From Geomonas diazotrophica (GTDB taxonomy: Bacteria; Desulfobacterota; Desulfuromonadia; Geobacterales; Geobacteraceae): DNA of 64,000 bases. The notes under the pieces were generated by a model that saw only the letters and a list, made by a program, of their open reading frames with translations, was not told where the DNA came from and did not search any database. The position numbers were made by a program, and so were the translations under genes. Shown one piece after another: positions 53,609 to 61,703 of the stretch. Within the stretch, counting starts at the first letter, position 1; each line of letters opens with the position of its first letter. The stretch lies in assembly GCF_018919385.1 (NCBI RefSeq), contig NZ_JAHLMF010000013.1:62001-126000 (forward strand), given 5' to 3'.

Positions 53609-54610
53609 TTATTTGCCCAGGAATGGCGACAACACCATGTAGCTCACAAAACCTACGAAGCCCGATGCCGGGATGGTGATCACCCATGCGGTGACGATGC
53701 GGTAGGCGACGCCCCAGTTTACCGCCGAGATCCTCTTGGTCAGGCCGACCCCGAGGATGGCGGAGGTGATCACGTGGGTGGTGCTGGTGGGAAGACCCAT
53801 AGCCGAAGCGCCCAGGATGACGCCGGCCGATGCGGTCTCCACGCAGAAGCCGTGTACCGGCTGCAGTTTCACGAAGTCATGGCCGACCGTCTTGATGATC
53901 CTCCAGCCGCCGGCGGCGGTGCCAAGCCCCATGGCGATGGCGCAGGACATCTTGACCCAGTTGGGAACCTCGAAGGTGGCGAGGGAGCCGTAGCTGACCA
54001 GCGCCATGGTGATGACACCCATCGACTTCTGGGCATCAGCCGTGCCGTGGGAGAAGGCCATGACCGCGGCGGAAAGAATCTGCAGCTTGCGGAACACCTT
54101 GTTCAGGTTGTAGGGCGCCTTGTTCCTGAAAGCCCACATCATGCCGACCATGAACATGAAGCCGAAGAAGGCCCCGACTATCGGAGAAACGACCAGCACG
54201 GTAATGATCTTCTTGAGACCGGCCCAGTGCAGCGCTCCGCTCCCGGCGTGGGCCACCACCGATCCCACCAGGCCGCCGATGATGGCGTGCGAGGAGGAAG
54301 AGGGAAGGCCGTAATACCAGGTGATCAGGTTCCAGATGATGGCGCCCAGGATACCGGCCAGCACCACCATCTGGGTGATGTTGTTGGCGTCGACGATCCC
54401 CTTGCCGATGGTCGCCGCGACCTTGGTCGAGATCATCGCGCCCAGGAAGTTCAGGCCGGCGGCCATGAAGATCGCCGTCCTGACGGTGAGCGCGCGGGTG
54501 GAGACGCAGGTGGCGATGGCGTTCGCGGTATCGTGGAAGCCGTTGATGTAGTCGAACAGCAGGGCCGCGCCGATGACGGCCACCAGCAGGACCAGTGTGA
54601 CCTCAGGCAT
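53609..54610 (-). CDS. pit: PiT-family inorganic phosphate transporter
   Basis: The 333-residue product starts at the ATG at 54610, within the last codons of the DUF47 gene. The PiT signatures are GFHDTANAIATCVSTRAL near residue 25 and AFSHGTADAQKSMGVITMA near 195. About ten membrane helices are predicted. It moves phosphate, probably as a metal-phosphate complex with protons. The overlap with the DUF47 gene is the standard arrangement. Confidence 0.95.
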   Translation of the reverse strand: MPEVTLVLLVAVIGAALLFDYINGFHDTANAIATCVSTRALTVRTAIFMAAGLNFLGAMISTKVAATIGKGIVDANNITQMVVLAGILGAIIWNLITWYYGLPSSSSHAIIGGLVGSVVAHAGSGALHWAGLKKIITVLVVSPIVGAFFGFMFMVGMMWAFRNKAPYNLNKVFRKLQILSAAVMAFSHGTADAQKSMGVITMALVSYGSLATFEVPNWVKMSCAIAMGLGTAAGGWRIIKTVGHDFVKLQPVHGFCVETASAGVILGASAMGLPTSTTHVITSAILGVGLTKRISAVNWGVAYRIVTAWVITIPASGFVGFVSYMVLSPFLGK

Positions 54611-55220
54611 TTTTAACCACCACGCTTTCCAGGATGTTCGCGGCATCCTCGCACTTGTCGGTTGCGGTCTCCAGCGTCTCGTAGATCTCTTTCCACTTGA
54701 TCAGCTGGATCGGGTCCTTCTCCTCGGCGAACAGACGGCTGATCGCCTCGCGGCAGACGCGGTCCGCCTCGTTCTCCAGGGCGTTCACCTCGATGCAGTA
54801 GGCGCTGATCGGCTCGAGCTTGCCACCCAGGACCGCGACGGTCTTGTCGATGGTCTGGCAGGATTTCAGGATCAGGAAGGCGAGTTCCTTCGATTCCGGC
54901 GTCGGCTTCTGCACGTTGTACATGACGAAGCGCTGCGCCGAGGCGTCGATCAGGTCGAGGATGTCGTCCAGCGCCGCGGAGAGGGCGTAGATGTCCTCGC
55001 GATCGAAGGGGGTGATGAAGCTCTTGTTCAGCTTCTTGATGATATCGTGGGTGATGGTGTCGCCCTTGTGCTCGACGTCCTTTATCTTGCGCTGGCTGGC
55101 CACAGGGTCGTCAAAGTTGTCCAGCATGTCCTTCAGGAGCTGGGCCCCCTCGATAATGTTGTGGGACATTTCCCTGAACATGGCGAAAAACTTTTCATCT
55201 TTTGGCATCAACCCAAACAT
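54603..55220 (-). CDS. DUF47 (PhoU-like) Pit accessory protein
   Basis: The 205-residue all-helical protein has FFAMFREMSHNIIEGAQLLK, KDVEHKGDTITHDIIKKLNK, FDREDIYALSAALDDILDLI and NEADRVCREAISRLF. The E-x3-D and E-x3-D/E motifs are those of PhoU-type metal clusters. It regulates the PiT transporter encoded next, with which it overlaps by 8 nt. It is likely the first gene of this two-gene operon. Confidence 0.95.
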   Translation of the reverse strand: MFGLMPKDEKFFAMFREMSHNIIEGAQLLKDMLDNFDDPVASQRKIKDVEHKGDTITHDIIKKLNKSFITPFDREDIYALSAALDDILDLIDASAQRFVMYNVQKPTPESKELAFLILKSCQTIDKTVAVLGGKLEPISAYCIEVNALENEADRVCREAISRLFAEEKDPIQLIKWKEIYETLETATDKCEDAANILESVVVKNA

Positions 55221-55450
55221 TTAGTCCCTCCAAAGTCCCGGCCTTAAAGGCCGGTATCTAGTTGCAAACTGGGGAGATATACCATATCCCGGGCAAATAT
55301 AAAACAATGAAATACGTAATGCGGTTAAACTAATTAGGGGGATGATGTTTACCTCGCCATCCCGTTTCCGCTCTGGCGAAGCCGCCCCCCTCGTGTATTA
55401 TTTAGCTTTAACTTTTTTGGCCCAATGACCCCCACCACCAGGAGCGGCTC

Positions 55451-56146
55451 ATGAGCGGCGGAATCAAGTGCTGGCCGGAAGCGGAACGTCCGCGCGAGAA
55501 GCTGATGCAACGAGGTGCCTCGGCGCTCTCCGAGGCGGAGCTGCTGGCGCTCATCCTGGGCAGCGGCAATGCGGCCAGCGGCCGCAGCGCCTTGGACCTC
55601 GGCCGAGAGCTGATGCTCCAGTTCAAGTCGTTGCGCGCCCTCGCCGACGCCTCGTACCGGGAGATCCAGCAGGTGAAGGGGATCGGCCCGGCGAAGGCGA
55701 CCTGCATCCTGGCCGCGCTCGATCTGTCCCGGCGCATCCGGGAGAAGGAGCGGCGCCCCATCGAGTCCTTCGAGCGCTTCACCTCCGCCTCCCAGGTGTT
55801 CGAGCATTTGAACCACGAGTTCAGGGACCGGCACACCGAGCAGTTCATGGCCCTGCTTCTGGACGGCAAGAACCGGATCATCACCCGCGCCCTCATCTCC
55901 GAGGGGTCGCTGAACCAGAGCATCGTGCATCCACGGGAGGTCTTCAACGCCGCGGTGCGCCAGTCCGCGGCGGCCATGATCCTCTTGCACAACCACCCCA
56001 CCGGCGACCCGGCTCCCAGCCCGGAGGACCTCGAGGTGACGCGCCGGCTCCGCGACGCCGGGCAGCTCATGGGAATCAGGGTGCTTGACCACATCATCAT
56101 CGGCGAGAACGAATTTTACAGTTTCGCTGACCACGGTCAGCTCTAA
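55451..56146 (+). CDS. radC: RadC-family JAMM protein
   Basis: The 231-residue protein has an N-terminal UPF0758/HhH part (REKLMQRGASALSEAELLAL, ILGSGNAASGRSALDLG, QQVKGIGPAKATCILAALDL). The C-terminal JAMM domain has LLHNHPTGDPAPSPEDLEVT and GIRVLDHIIIGENEFYSF. The metal ligands are complete. Despite the name, a role in recombination is doubtful. AGGAGCGG precedes the ATG. It is the second JAMM protein in the window. Confidence 0.96.
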   Translation: MSGGIKCWPEAERPREKLMQRGASALSEAELLALILGSGNAASGRSALDLGRELMLQFKSLRALADASYREIQQVKGIGPAKATCILAALDLSRRIREKERRPIESFERFTSASQVFEHLNHEFRDRHTEQFMALLLDGKNRIITRALISEGSLNQSIVHPREVFNAAVRQSAAAMILLHNHPTGDPAPSPEDLEVTRRLRDAGQLMGIRVLDHIIIGENEFYSFADHGQL

Positions 56147-56163
56147 CTGCCGCCGGAGGAGCC

Positions 56164-56326
56164 GTGAAAGCGACCGTCGCCCACAGCGCCCGCTTACCTG
56201 CTCGACGCCGTACCGGAAGCGGCGCTGCTTGCCTGGCGGGCTGCCGCGTTACCGCTTGAAGACTTCACCTTTACCCCCCGCCCGGATCAACCGGTGAAAC
56301 ACCGCCCGGCGGAACAGGAGAGCCAG
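56164..56326 (+). pseudogene. Possible frameshifted small reading frame before the galactose-binding-like gene
   Basis: A GTG with GGAGGAG just upstream opens VKATVAHSA, which ends after 31 codons. Skipping one C near 56190 would continue as AYLLDAVPEAALLAWRAAA and run in frame into the following gene. The second part reads like real protein. This may be a decayed or frameshifted gene, or chance in GC-rich DNA. Confidence 0.3.
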
Positions 56327-56800
56327 ATGCGCAAAACCATCGTGAAGAGCCAGGCTCAGCACTCCCATGAAAGCATCGCGGAGTGGTTGGACCTCGACAG
56401 CATCGCCCACGTGGAACTGACCTCGGAAGATCCTTCTCAGCCGATCGAGTCGGCCCTGCAGCCGGTGGGCGCACCGGGATGGCGCGCGGCGGAGCCGGGT
56501 CCACAGTTGATCCGTCTGCTGTTCGACGCTCCGCAGGACGTGAAGCGGATCTACCTCTTGATCAACGAGGTGGAAGTGGCAAGGACCCAGGAGTTCGTGC
56601 TGCGCTACGCTCAGCACCACGGCCGCAGCTTCCGGGAAATCGTGCGCCAGCAGTTCACCTTCGCCCCCCCCGGCACCACCACCGAGCAGGAGGAGTACCG
56701 GGTGGACCTGGACGGGGTGACCGCGCTGGAACTCGAGATCATGCCGGATGTCTCCGGGTCGGCGGCAAAGGCGTCCCTGGGGAGACTGCTCCTCGCCTGA
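56327..56800 (+). CDS. Conserved hypothetical protein, F5/8-type (galactose-binding-like) beta-sandwich
   Basis: The 157-residue product uses the ATG at 56327 with AGGAG 6 nt upstream. IAHVELTSEDPSQPIESAL and IRLLFDAPQDVKRIYLLINE look like the first strands of an F5/8 type C or XRCC1-N-like fold. RTQEFVLRYAQHHGRSFREI and VDLDGVTALELEIMPDVSG are later strands. There is no signal peptide, so it is cytoplasmic. Its binding target and role are unknown. It follows radC by 180 nt. Confidence 0.75.
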   Translation: MRKTIVKSQAQHSHESIAEWLDLDSIAHVELTSEDPSQPIESALQPVGAPGWRAAEPGPQLIRLLFDAPQDVKRIYLLINEVEVARTQEFVLRYAQHHGRSFREIVRQQFTFAPPGTTTEQEEYRVDLDGVTALELEIMPDVSGSAAKASLGRLLLA

Positions 56801-56879
56801 GACGGGACGCGGACAAAAAAAAGCGCCGAGTGGAAAAGGAGGGCTCCATCATCGGCGCAAAAGTTGGGTTTTTTCGGCT

Positions 56880-56910
56880 AAGCGGCATTTGTCGTGCCGC
56901 TTTGTCTTTA
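56880..56910 (+). terminator. Terminator of the galactose-binding-like gene
   Basis: AAGCGGCA / TGCCGCTT with a 7-nt loop is followed by TGTCTTTATC. It lies 80 nt past the stop. Confidence 0.6.
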
Positions 56911-56964
56911 TCTATTACAAAAGCGGTGCCAAAATCGACCTCATGCCGAAAAACATGCAACTAA

Positions 56965-57012
56965 CCGTTTCCACTAGCCTTTAATGAAATCCACTCGCCC
57001 AGGTGGAAACGG
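56965..57012. repeat. Separated 10-bp inverted repeat
   Basis: CCGTTTCCAC (56965-56974) and GTGGAAACGG (57003-57012) are perfect reverse complements 28 nt apart. Function is unknown. Confidence 0.5.
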
Positions 57013-57184
57013 GCCTCGTATCCAGCGGTTGAACAGGTCCAAGAACTACACGGCATCTTTCCGGACAGAACCAAGCAATTTCGGCCGCTTTCACGATTTG
57101 AACAGCAGTTCAACTTTTGCACAGCTGTCAAAAAACCCGAAGGGAGGCGTCACCGCTTCCACATCTTAGGTGCTGCCACGACAG

Positions 57185-57214
57185 AAAAAAGGCCACGGCG
57201 CTTCCGCCGTGGCC
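57185..57214 (-). terminator. Terminator of the DUF1318 lipoprotein gene
   Basis: GGCCACGGC-GGAA-GCGCCGTGGCC-type hairpin with TTTTTT on the minus strand, 25 nt past the stop. Confidence 0.92.
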
Positions 57215-57238
57215 TCTCCTTCCAGCCATTTCTCCCGG

Positions 57239-57913
57239 CTACTTCTGCACCCACCGGTCGTTTTGCAACTGCATCCACCACCCCGGCTGCGCCGCTTCCC
57301 TCTTGGTGTCGGCATAGGTGGCCGCCGCTTTCACCATGACCAGGTTGAGCGCCTCCTTGCTCTCCTTTTGCTTCTGCAGCTTCAGAATCGCCTTCGCCAT
57401 GCTGAGCACCACCGTCTTGCGGCTCTGGTTCTCGGCGGCCAGCAGGGCTTCATCCTGCGGTCCGAGTTTCCCCTTGGCAGAGGGAGGCACTACCACCAGC
57501 CCCTGTTTCGACAGCCCGACCGCCCCGCTGGCGAAAAGGGCGTTCAGCCTCGGGAGCCGCTTGCTCATGTCGTCGTAAGCCTTCAGCACCTCCGGCATGC
57601 TGGAAAGCTCGACCGCCAGGGCCTCCGCATCGGCATCGGTATCCGCAGCGTACGCGGTGGCGACCAGGGAGAGGTCGGGCAGTTTGTCAAAAAGCCGACT
57701 CTGCGGTTTGTCCTGGGGTGCTGCCGGCGGCAGGCCCGGCGGAGGAGTCGGGCTGGCCGGCTTTTCGCCGCTTTTCAAGAGCATGTCGTCCAGCGACTTG
57801 TAGGCCTCCTTGGCAGCCTTCTCGGGGAAGTAGACGTTGACCGTGATCACCGCGCAGGCGGCGAGGGAGACACAGGCAAGGGCCAGCAGCAACTTGATCA
57901 GTTTTCGTTTCAT
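57239..57913 (-). CDS. DUF1318 (YdbL-like) lipoprotein
   Basis: The 224-residue product starts at the ATG at 57913. The signal ends with lipobox LAAC (about Cys20), followed by AVITVNVYFPEKAAKEAYKS. The C-terminal half has DDMSKRLPRLNALFASGAVG, GLVVVPPSAKGKL and AAENQSRKTVVLSMAKAILK, the DUF1318/YdbL pattern. A Pro-rich linker and a negatively charged stretch lie between. E. coli YdbL acts with the AsmA-like YdbH and lipoprotein YnbE in outer-membrane lipid homeostasis. Here an AsmA-like gene is 67 nt upstream, and the lipid anchor and YdbL domain are one protein. Confidence 0.85.
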   Translation of the reverse strand: MKRKLIKLLLALACVSLAACAVITVNVYFPEKAAKEAYKSLDDMLLKSGEKPASPTPPPGLPPAAPQDKPQSRLFDKLPDLSLVATAYAADTDADAEALAVELSSMPEVLKAYDDMSKRLPRLNALFASGAVGLSKQGLVVVPPSAKGKLGPQDEALLAAENQSRKTVVLSMAKAILKLQKQKESKEALNLVMVKAAATYADTKREAAQPGWWMQLQNDRWVQK

Positions 57914-57980
57914 GGGACACCCCCGTTGGATTCGTTGGTCTGCTCCAAACATGGCACTTCACGAATATAGCACAGCAGGA

Positions 57981-60900
57981 TCACTCTTCCCACTTGAACT
58001 CGGGCACCACCTCCGGTTTTGCCGGCGCCTTCTCCTGGGATGGCGCACCCGCCGCGGGCTTGCCGCGCACAGCGGCCTCCTTGATCGACTCCAGGAGATG
58101 GTCCAGTGCGATGCGGTTCTGCGTCGGGGCGATGTTCACGTTCAGGTCCTTCACCCCGAAGAAGTTGGTATTGACGATCTTCAGGGTGTTGAAGGTCAGG
58201 TCCCCCTCCTGCAGGGTCGCCTTGATCTCCGCCTCGTCGTAGTCGCGATCCCGCCCGAGGAAAAAGCCGCTCAACTTCTGCTTGGCCAGGCGCTGCAGAA
58301 ATTCCTTGCTGACCAGCATCTTCTCGCCTCCACCCTCGCGTGCCCAGAGGTCGACGAACCCGGTCGTCCCCGCGACGCCGCCTCCCACGCCCCTGAAGCT
58401 GATCACGCCGTCCACCCGCCCAGAGATGTACCCCTGGACGCTGGGGATGCTGCGGCAAAGCTGCTTCAGGCTCAGCCCGTTCACCAGCAGATCGGCACGG
58501 TAGGTCGGTTTCTCCCTGACGGCCAGGTACCCGGTCCCGACGATGGCTCCGTCGTAAAGGGTGGTGCGCAACGGGGCGATCTCCATGAGCCCCTGTGAGG
58601 CGCGCAGTTGGACGGTGAGTCTCCCCAGTTCCAGGGTGCCGAAAACGGTTCTTGCCACCGCCAGCTGCTCACCAGCCGCCGGGAGGGTGCGCAGTTGGCC
58701 GAGCACGCGCGGATAGTTCGCCCTGCTGAAATCCCTGGTTTCCTTGGGCTGCGGGGTGCTCTTCCCGGAGAGGTCCAGGGAAACGGGTATCCTGCCGTCG
58801 ATGCCGGTCACGGCCAGCTTCTGGGGCGCCGATTCGATACTGCCCCCATGTATATCGATCCCCCCTTCCAGGAGTTGCCGACCATCCCGAAACTCCAGCG
58901 TTCCGTTTGCAGAGAGCACCCCTTTGAGCGCCGCCTCCTGGAGCGCCGTGGGCATCAGGTTCACGATGGCGTCAGCCAGGACATCGGCGGGGGTGTCGGG
59001 GAGCGAAAAGCTGATGGTGCCGCGACGCTTGGGCGAGAAGGCGTCGGCCACCTGCCCCCGCGCCCGCAGCGCGACTCCTTTTCCCGGTGAGAACAGCCCT
59101 TCGCCGACGGAAAGGCCCCCTGCCGCATAGCTCCCGGAGAGGAACAGGGAGGCTCCGGAGAGTGCGCTCCTCCCGTTTTTGGCGAGGGCCAGCCCGCGCC
59201 CCTTGGTCTCGAAGCGGCACTCCACCCCCCCCTTCCCCGAATAGGTCCCGGAGCTCCGCAGGTCCAAGTGCCCGTCGGTTGGGCGGATGGTGGCGGTTTT
59301 GGGAAGGAAGGAAGCCATCTGGGCCGCATCACCATCCTGCAGCGCGACCTTGAAAGCGACGCTTGCCCCGGGAACAAAGGGACGGAATGTGGCATCTGCG
59401 GACAGCTTCCCCCCCAGGAACCTCCCCTCCAGCTCCGCGCGGCCGCCCCCCTTGGTGAAGTTCGCCTGCAGCAGGGCAGCCCCGGCGGCGCGTCCCCTCA
59501 TGGTGACGGCGCGGCAGGAAAGGGTCGCGGTCCCCTCCAGCCATTTTTCCGCTCCAGCCGTGACCACACTCCCCTGGGCCCGCCCCGACAGCCCCGAAAG
59601 GTCCAGGTCGCCCTGCCGTAACGCCCCCCCTTCGAGCTCCAGAACCAGCGGAACGCGCCCGACCCCGGGTCCGGGAGGCGGCAGGCGGCTCGCTATCCGG
59701 GTGGCGACCACCCTGGTCTCTCCCAGCCGTCCCTGTACCCCTTCCAGGCTGACCTTCTCGTCCTCGACGCGGTAGCCGAAGCGGGCATCGCCGGCCCGGG
59801 GGCCGAGGGTCATCCCGGCCAAGCGGGCCTCGCCGGACGCGTGACGGTGGCCTCCCTGCTGCCGCAATTGCACAGTCGCCACCCCCTCCTTGACGGCAAC
59901 CGGCTCCTGGCCCCGCTTCCCCGCGACGTCGGCAAACGCGATCCGGCCCGACAGCTTCAGGTCCTGCGCGCTCTTCCCGGTGAATTCCACGGTCCCCGAT
60001 GCACTGCCGGAGCCGGCCTGCAGGTCGTGGCGTTTCAGGAACGGGTTGAGGGAGACGAGCTTCGCCCGGGACAGCCTCAGCGAGGCCGTCAGCGGCTCCG
60101 GACGTTGCAGGTCGTAGGAGAGGTCGCCGTCCAGCGGAATCCCGAAGACCCGGGCGCTGAACCCGCCGCTGTGCGCCATCACCGGCTTCAAGTGCGAAGA
60201 AAAGGTGACGTCGAAGGGGAGACGGAGGGCGTCGACGACCGCCTTCCCCTCCCCTTGGGCGGCGGAAAGCGTGCCGACGGCGGCAACGCCCGCGCCCTTC
60301 CTGGAGAGGGCTCCCTTCCCCGAGAGCCCTGCTATCAGCAGCTCCCCCTTCCGCGCCACCGCCCCGTTCCGGAGCAGCAGGACCCCGGCGGCGCTTTCCA
60401 GGCCACCCCTACCGGATCCCTCCAACCGCAGGGATTCGCAGCGCAATTCTCCCCCGAGCAACAGGCCGCGCCGGGACTCTTCGGTCAAAAGCACGTTCAG
60501 CAGGGCGAGGTCGACCCGGTCCACCCCAAAGAGCAGGGCAAAGCGCCGCTCTTGCCTCAACCCGCTCAGGCTGCCTTCCGCGTGCAGTTGCGCGACCTTG
60601 TCGATCTCCAGGGTCGCGTCGTTCAGGTCGGCCCGGTCCTGCGCGATACTGTAGGAGCCGTTGAACTGCAGCGTCCCCGCGATGGGGTAGCTTCCCTCGG
60701 CCACTGGCAGCTGCACATCCCTGAACCGGAAGGAACCCGAGCTGCGCAATTCCCCCTTGGCGAGCACTGCGTTCACCGTGAGGGATCCGCGCGCCTTTTC
60801 CAGCGGCCGCGGGTTCTTCAGTTTCAGCAGGGTTGCCACCCTCTGCAGCGACAGGGTCGGTGCGCTGAGGGTGAGGTCAACTGCGGCCTGGGCACCCGGT

Positions 60901-61535
60901 CTCGCGGTCCCCTGCAACTGGTAGCGGTTGCGCGCCGCATCTTCGAAGACGAGCTCGACCTGGGCGTTCCGTGAGCCTCCGCTGGTCAGGTTGTAGAGCT
61001 TAAGGTCGAGGCCGCGCACCCCTTCTCCCTGGACCGTCAGCGCCCCGTTTTGTACCAGGAGCTTGACGATTACCGTTTCGGGAGCGGGCTTTTCGGGTTT
61101 CCTGGCGGCGAGCCTGCGTTGCAGGTCGCTGAAATTCCAGGCCCCGGCGCCGTTTTTCAGCAGGTTGACGCTGCCCCGTTCGACGGAGATGAGGTCGAAG
61201 CGTCGCTTTCCACGCAAAAGGCCGAGCCACTGCGGCTTCACGGCGACCGACTCCGCCGCGACTAGGTCGGGACCGGCGAACCCTTTCGGGTTGTGCAGCC
61301 TGACCCCACGCAGCACGAGCGTGCCGCCCGAAAGGGAGACGCCCTGCACGGTGAATTCCTGCTGGAGCGACGAGGTGACATAACGGGATAGCTGGCGTGC
61401 GGGGAGCGGCGTAGCGAGGTAGAACTGCAGGAGCACGAAGACGAGCAGGCACACGCCGAAGAGGCCGGCGGCGACAAATGCCAGCATCCTGACCGGTCCC
61501 TCCGGTATTGAGTTTCTGTCGCCGACCACTTTCAT
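57981..61535 (-). CDS. AsmA/YdbH-like large inner-membrane-anchored protein
   Basis: The 1184-residue protein has one N-terminal membrane helix (MLAFVAAGLFGVCLLVFVLL, about 17-40). The AsmA-type start is VTSSLQQEFTVQGVSLSGGT and GVRLHNPKGFAGPDLVAAES. A very long region of beta repeats follows. The C-terminal part has LYDGAIVGTGYLAVREKPTY, SIPSVQGYISGRVDGVISFR and GKPAAG-type low complexity. AsmA-like proteins form periplasmic grooves for phospholipid transport to the outer membrane. AGGAAGGGGAC precedes the ATG at 61535. The DUF1318 lipoprotein gene follows on the same strand. Confidence 0.88.
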   Translation of the reverse strand: MKVVGDRNSIPEGPVRMLAFVAAGLFGVCLLVFVLLQFYLATPLPARQLSRYVTSSLQQEFTVQGVSLSGGTLVLRGVRLHNPKGFAGPDLVAAESVAVKPQWLGLLRGKRRFDLISVERGSVNLLKNGAGAWNFSDLQRRLAARKPEKPAPETVIVKLLVQNGALTVQGEGVRGLDLKLYNLTSGGSRNAQVELVFEDAARNRYQLQGTARPGAQAAVDLTLSAPTLSLQRVATLLKLKNPRPLEKARGSLTVNAVLAKGELRSSGSFRFRDVQLPVAEGSYPIAGTLQFNGSYSIAQDRADLNDATLEIDKVAQLHAEGSLSGLRQERRFALLFGVDRVDLALLNVLLTEESRRGLLLGGELRCESLRLEGSGRGGLESAAGVLLLRNGAVARKGELLIAGLSGKGALSRKGAGVAAVGTLSAAQGEGKAVVDALRLPFDVTFSSHLKPVMAHSGGFSARVFGIPLDGDLSYDLQRPEPLTASLRLSRAKLVSLNPFLKRHDLQAGSGSASGTVEFTGKSAQDLKLSGRIAFADVAGKRGQEPVAVKEGVATVQLRQQGGHRHASGEARLAGMTLGPRAGDARFGYRVEDEKVSLEGVQGRLGETRVVATRIASRLPPPGPGVGRVPLVLELEGGALRQGDLDLSGLSGRAQGSVVTAGAEKWLEGTATLSCRAVTMRGRAAGAALLQANFTKGGGRAELEGRFLGGKLSADATFRPFVPGASVAFKVALQDGDAAQMASFLPKTATIRPTDGHLDLRSSGTYSGKGGVECRFETKGRGLALAKNGRSALSGASLFLSGSYAAGGLSVGEGLFSPGKGVALRARGQVADAFSPKRRGTISFSLPDTPADVLADAIVNLMPTALQEAALKGVLSANGTLEFRDGRQLLEGGIDIHGGSIESAPQKLAVTGIDGRIPVSLDLSGKSTPQPKETRDFSRANYPRVLGQLRTLPAAGEQLAVARTVFGTLELGRLTVQLRASQGLMEIAPLRTTLYDGAIVGTGYLAVREKPTYRADLLVNGLSLKQLCRSIPSVQGYISGRVDGVISFRGVGGGVAGTTGFVDLWAREGGGEKMLVSKEFLQRLAKQKLSGFFLGRDRDYDEAEIKATLQEGDLTFNTLKIVNTNFFGVKDLNVNIAPTQNRIALDHLLESIKEAAVRGKPAAGAPSQEKAPAKPEVVPEFKWEE

Positions 61536-61640
61536 CTGTCCCCTTCCTGTGCAGGGAGAACTTTACCGTGCTTCGCGGCGCTGGGCAAGAGAAGCGTCCG
61601 TCCGGGACCTCACCATGGGGAGGCCCGACCCGAAAAACGC

Positions 61641-61672
61641 AAAAAGGGGCACCCAAGTCGGGTGCCCCTTTT
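61641..61672 (-). terminator. Terminator of gap
   Basis: GGGGCACCC / GGGTGCCCC stem, with A- and T-runs on both sides, lies 32 nt past the gap stop; TTTTT follows on the minus strand. It separates gap from the AsmA-like gene. Confidence 0.92.
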
Positions 61673-61703
61673 CATGCCTGTCAGTATTGGGCCGGTGCTG
61701 AAA

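Larger units (their letters stand above)
56801..57238. other. Intergenic region of 438 bp between convergent genes
   Basis: It holds terminators at both ends and a separated inverted repeat. Near 57098-57113 TTGAAC-AGCA-GTTCAA is a small perfect palindrome. No open frame with a ribosome-binding site is seen. Confidence 0.5.
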
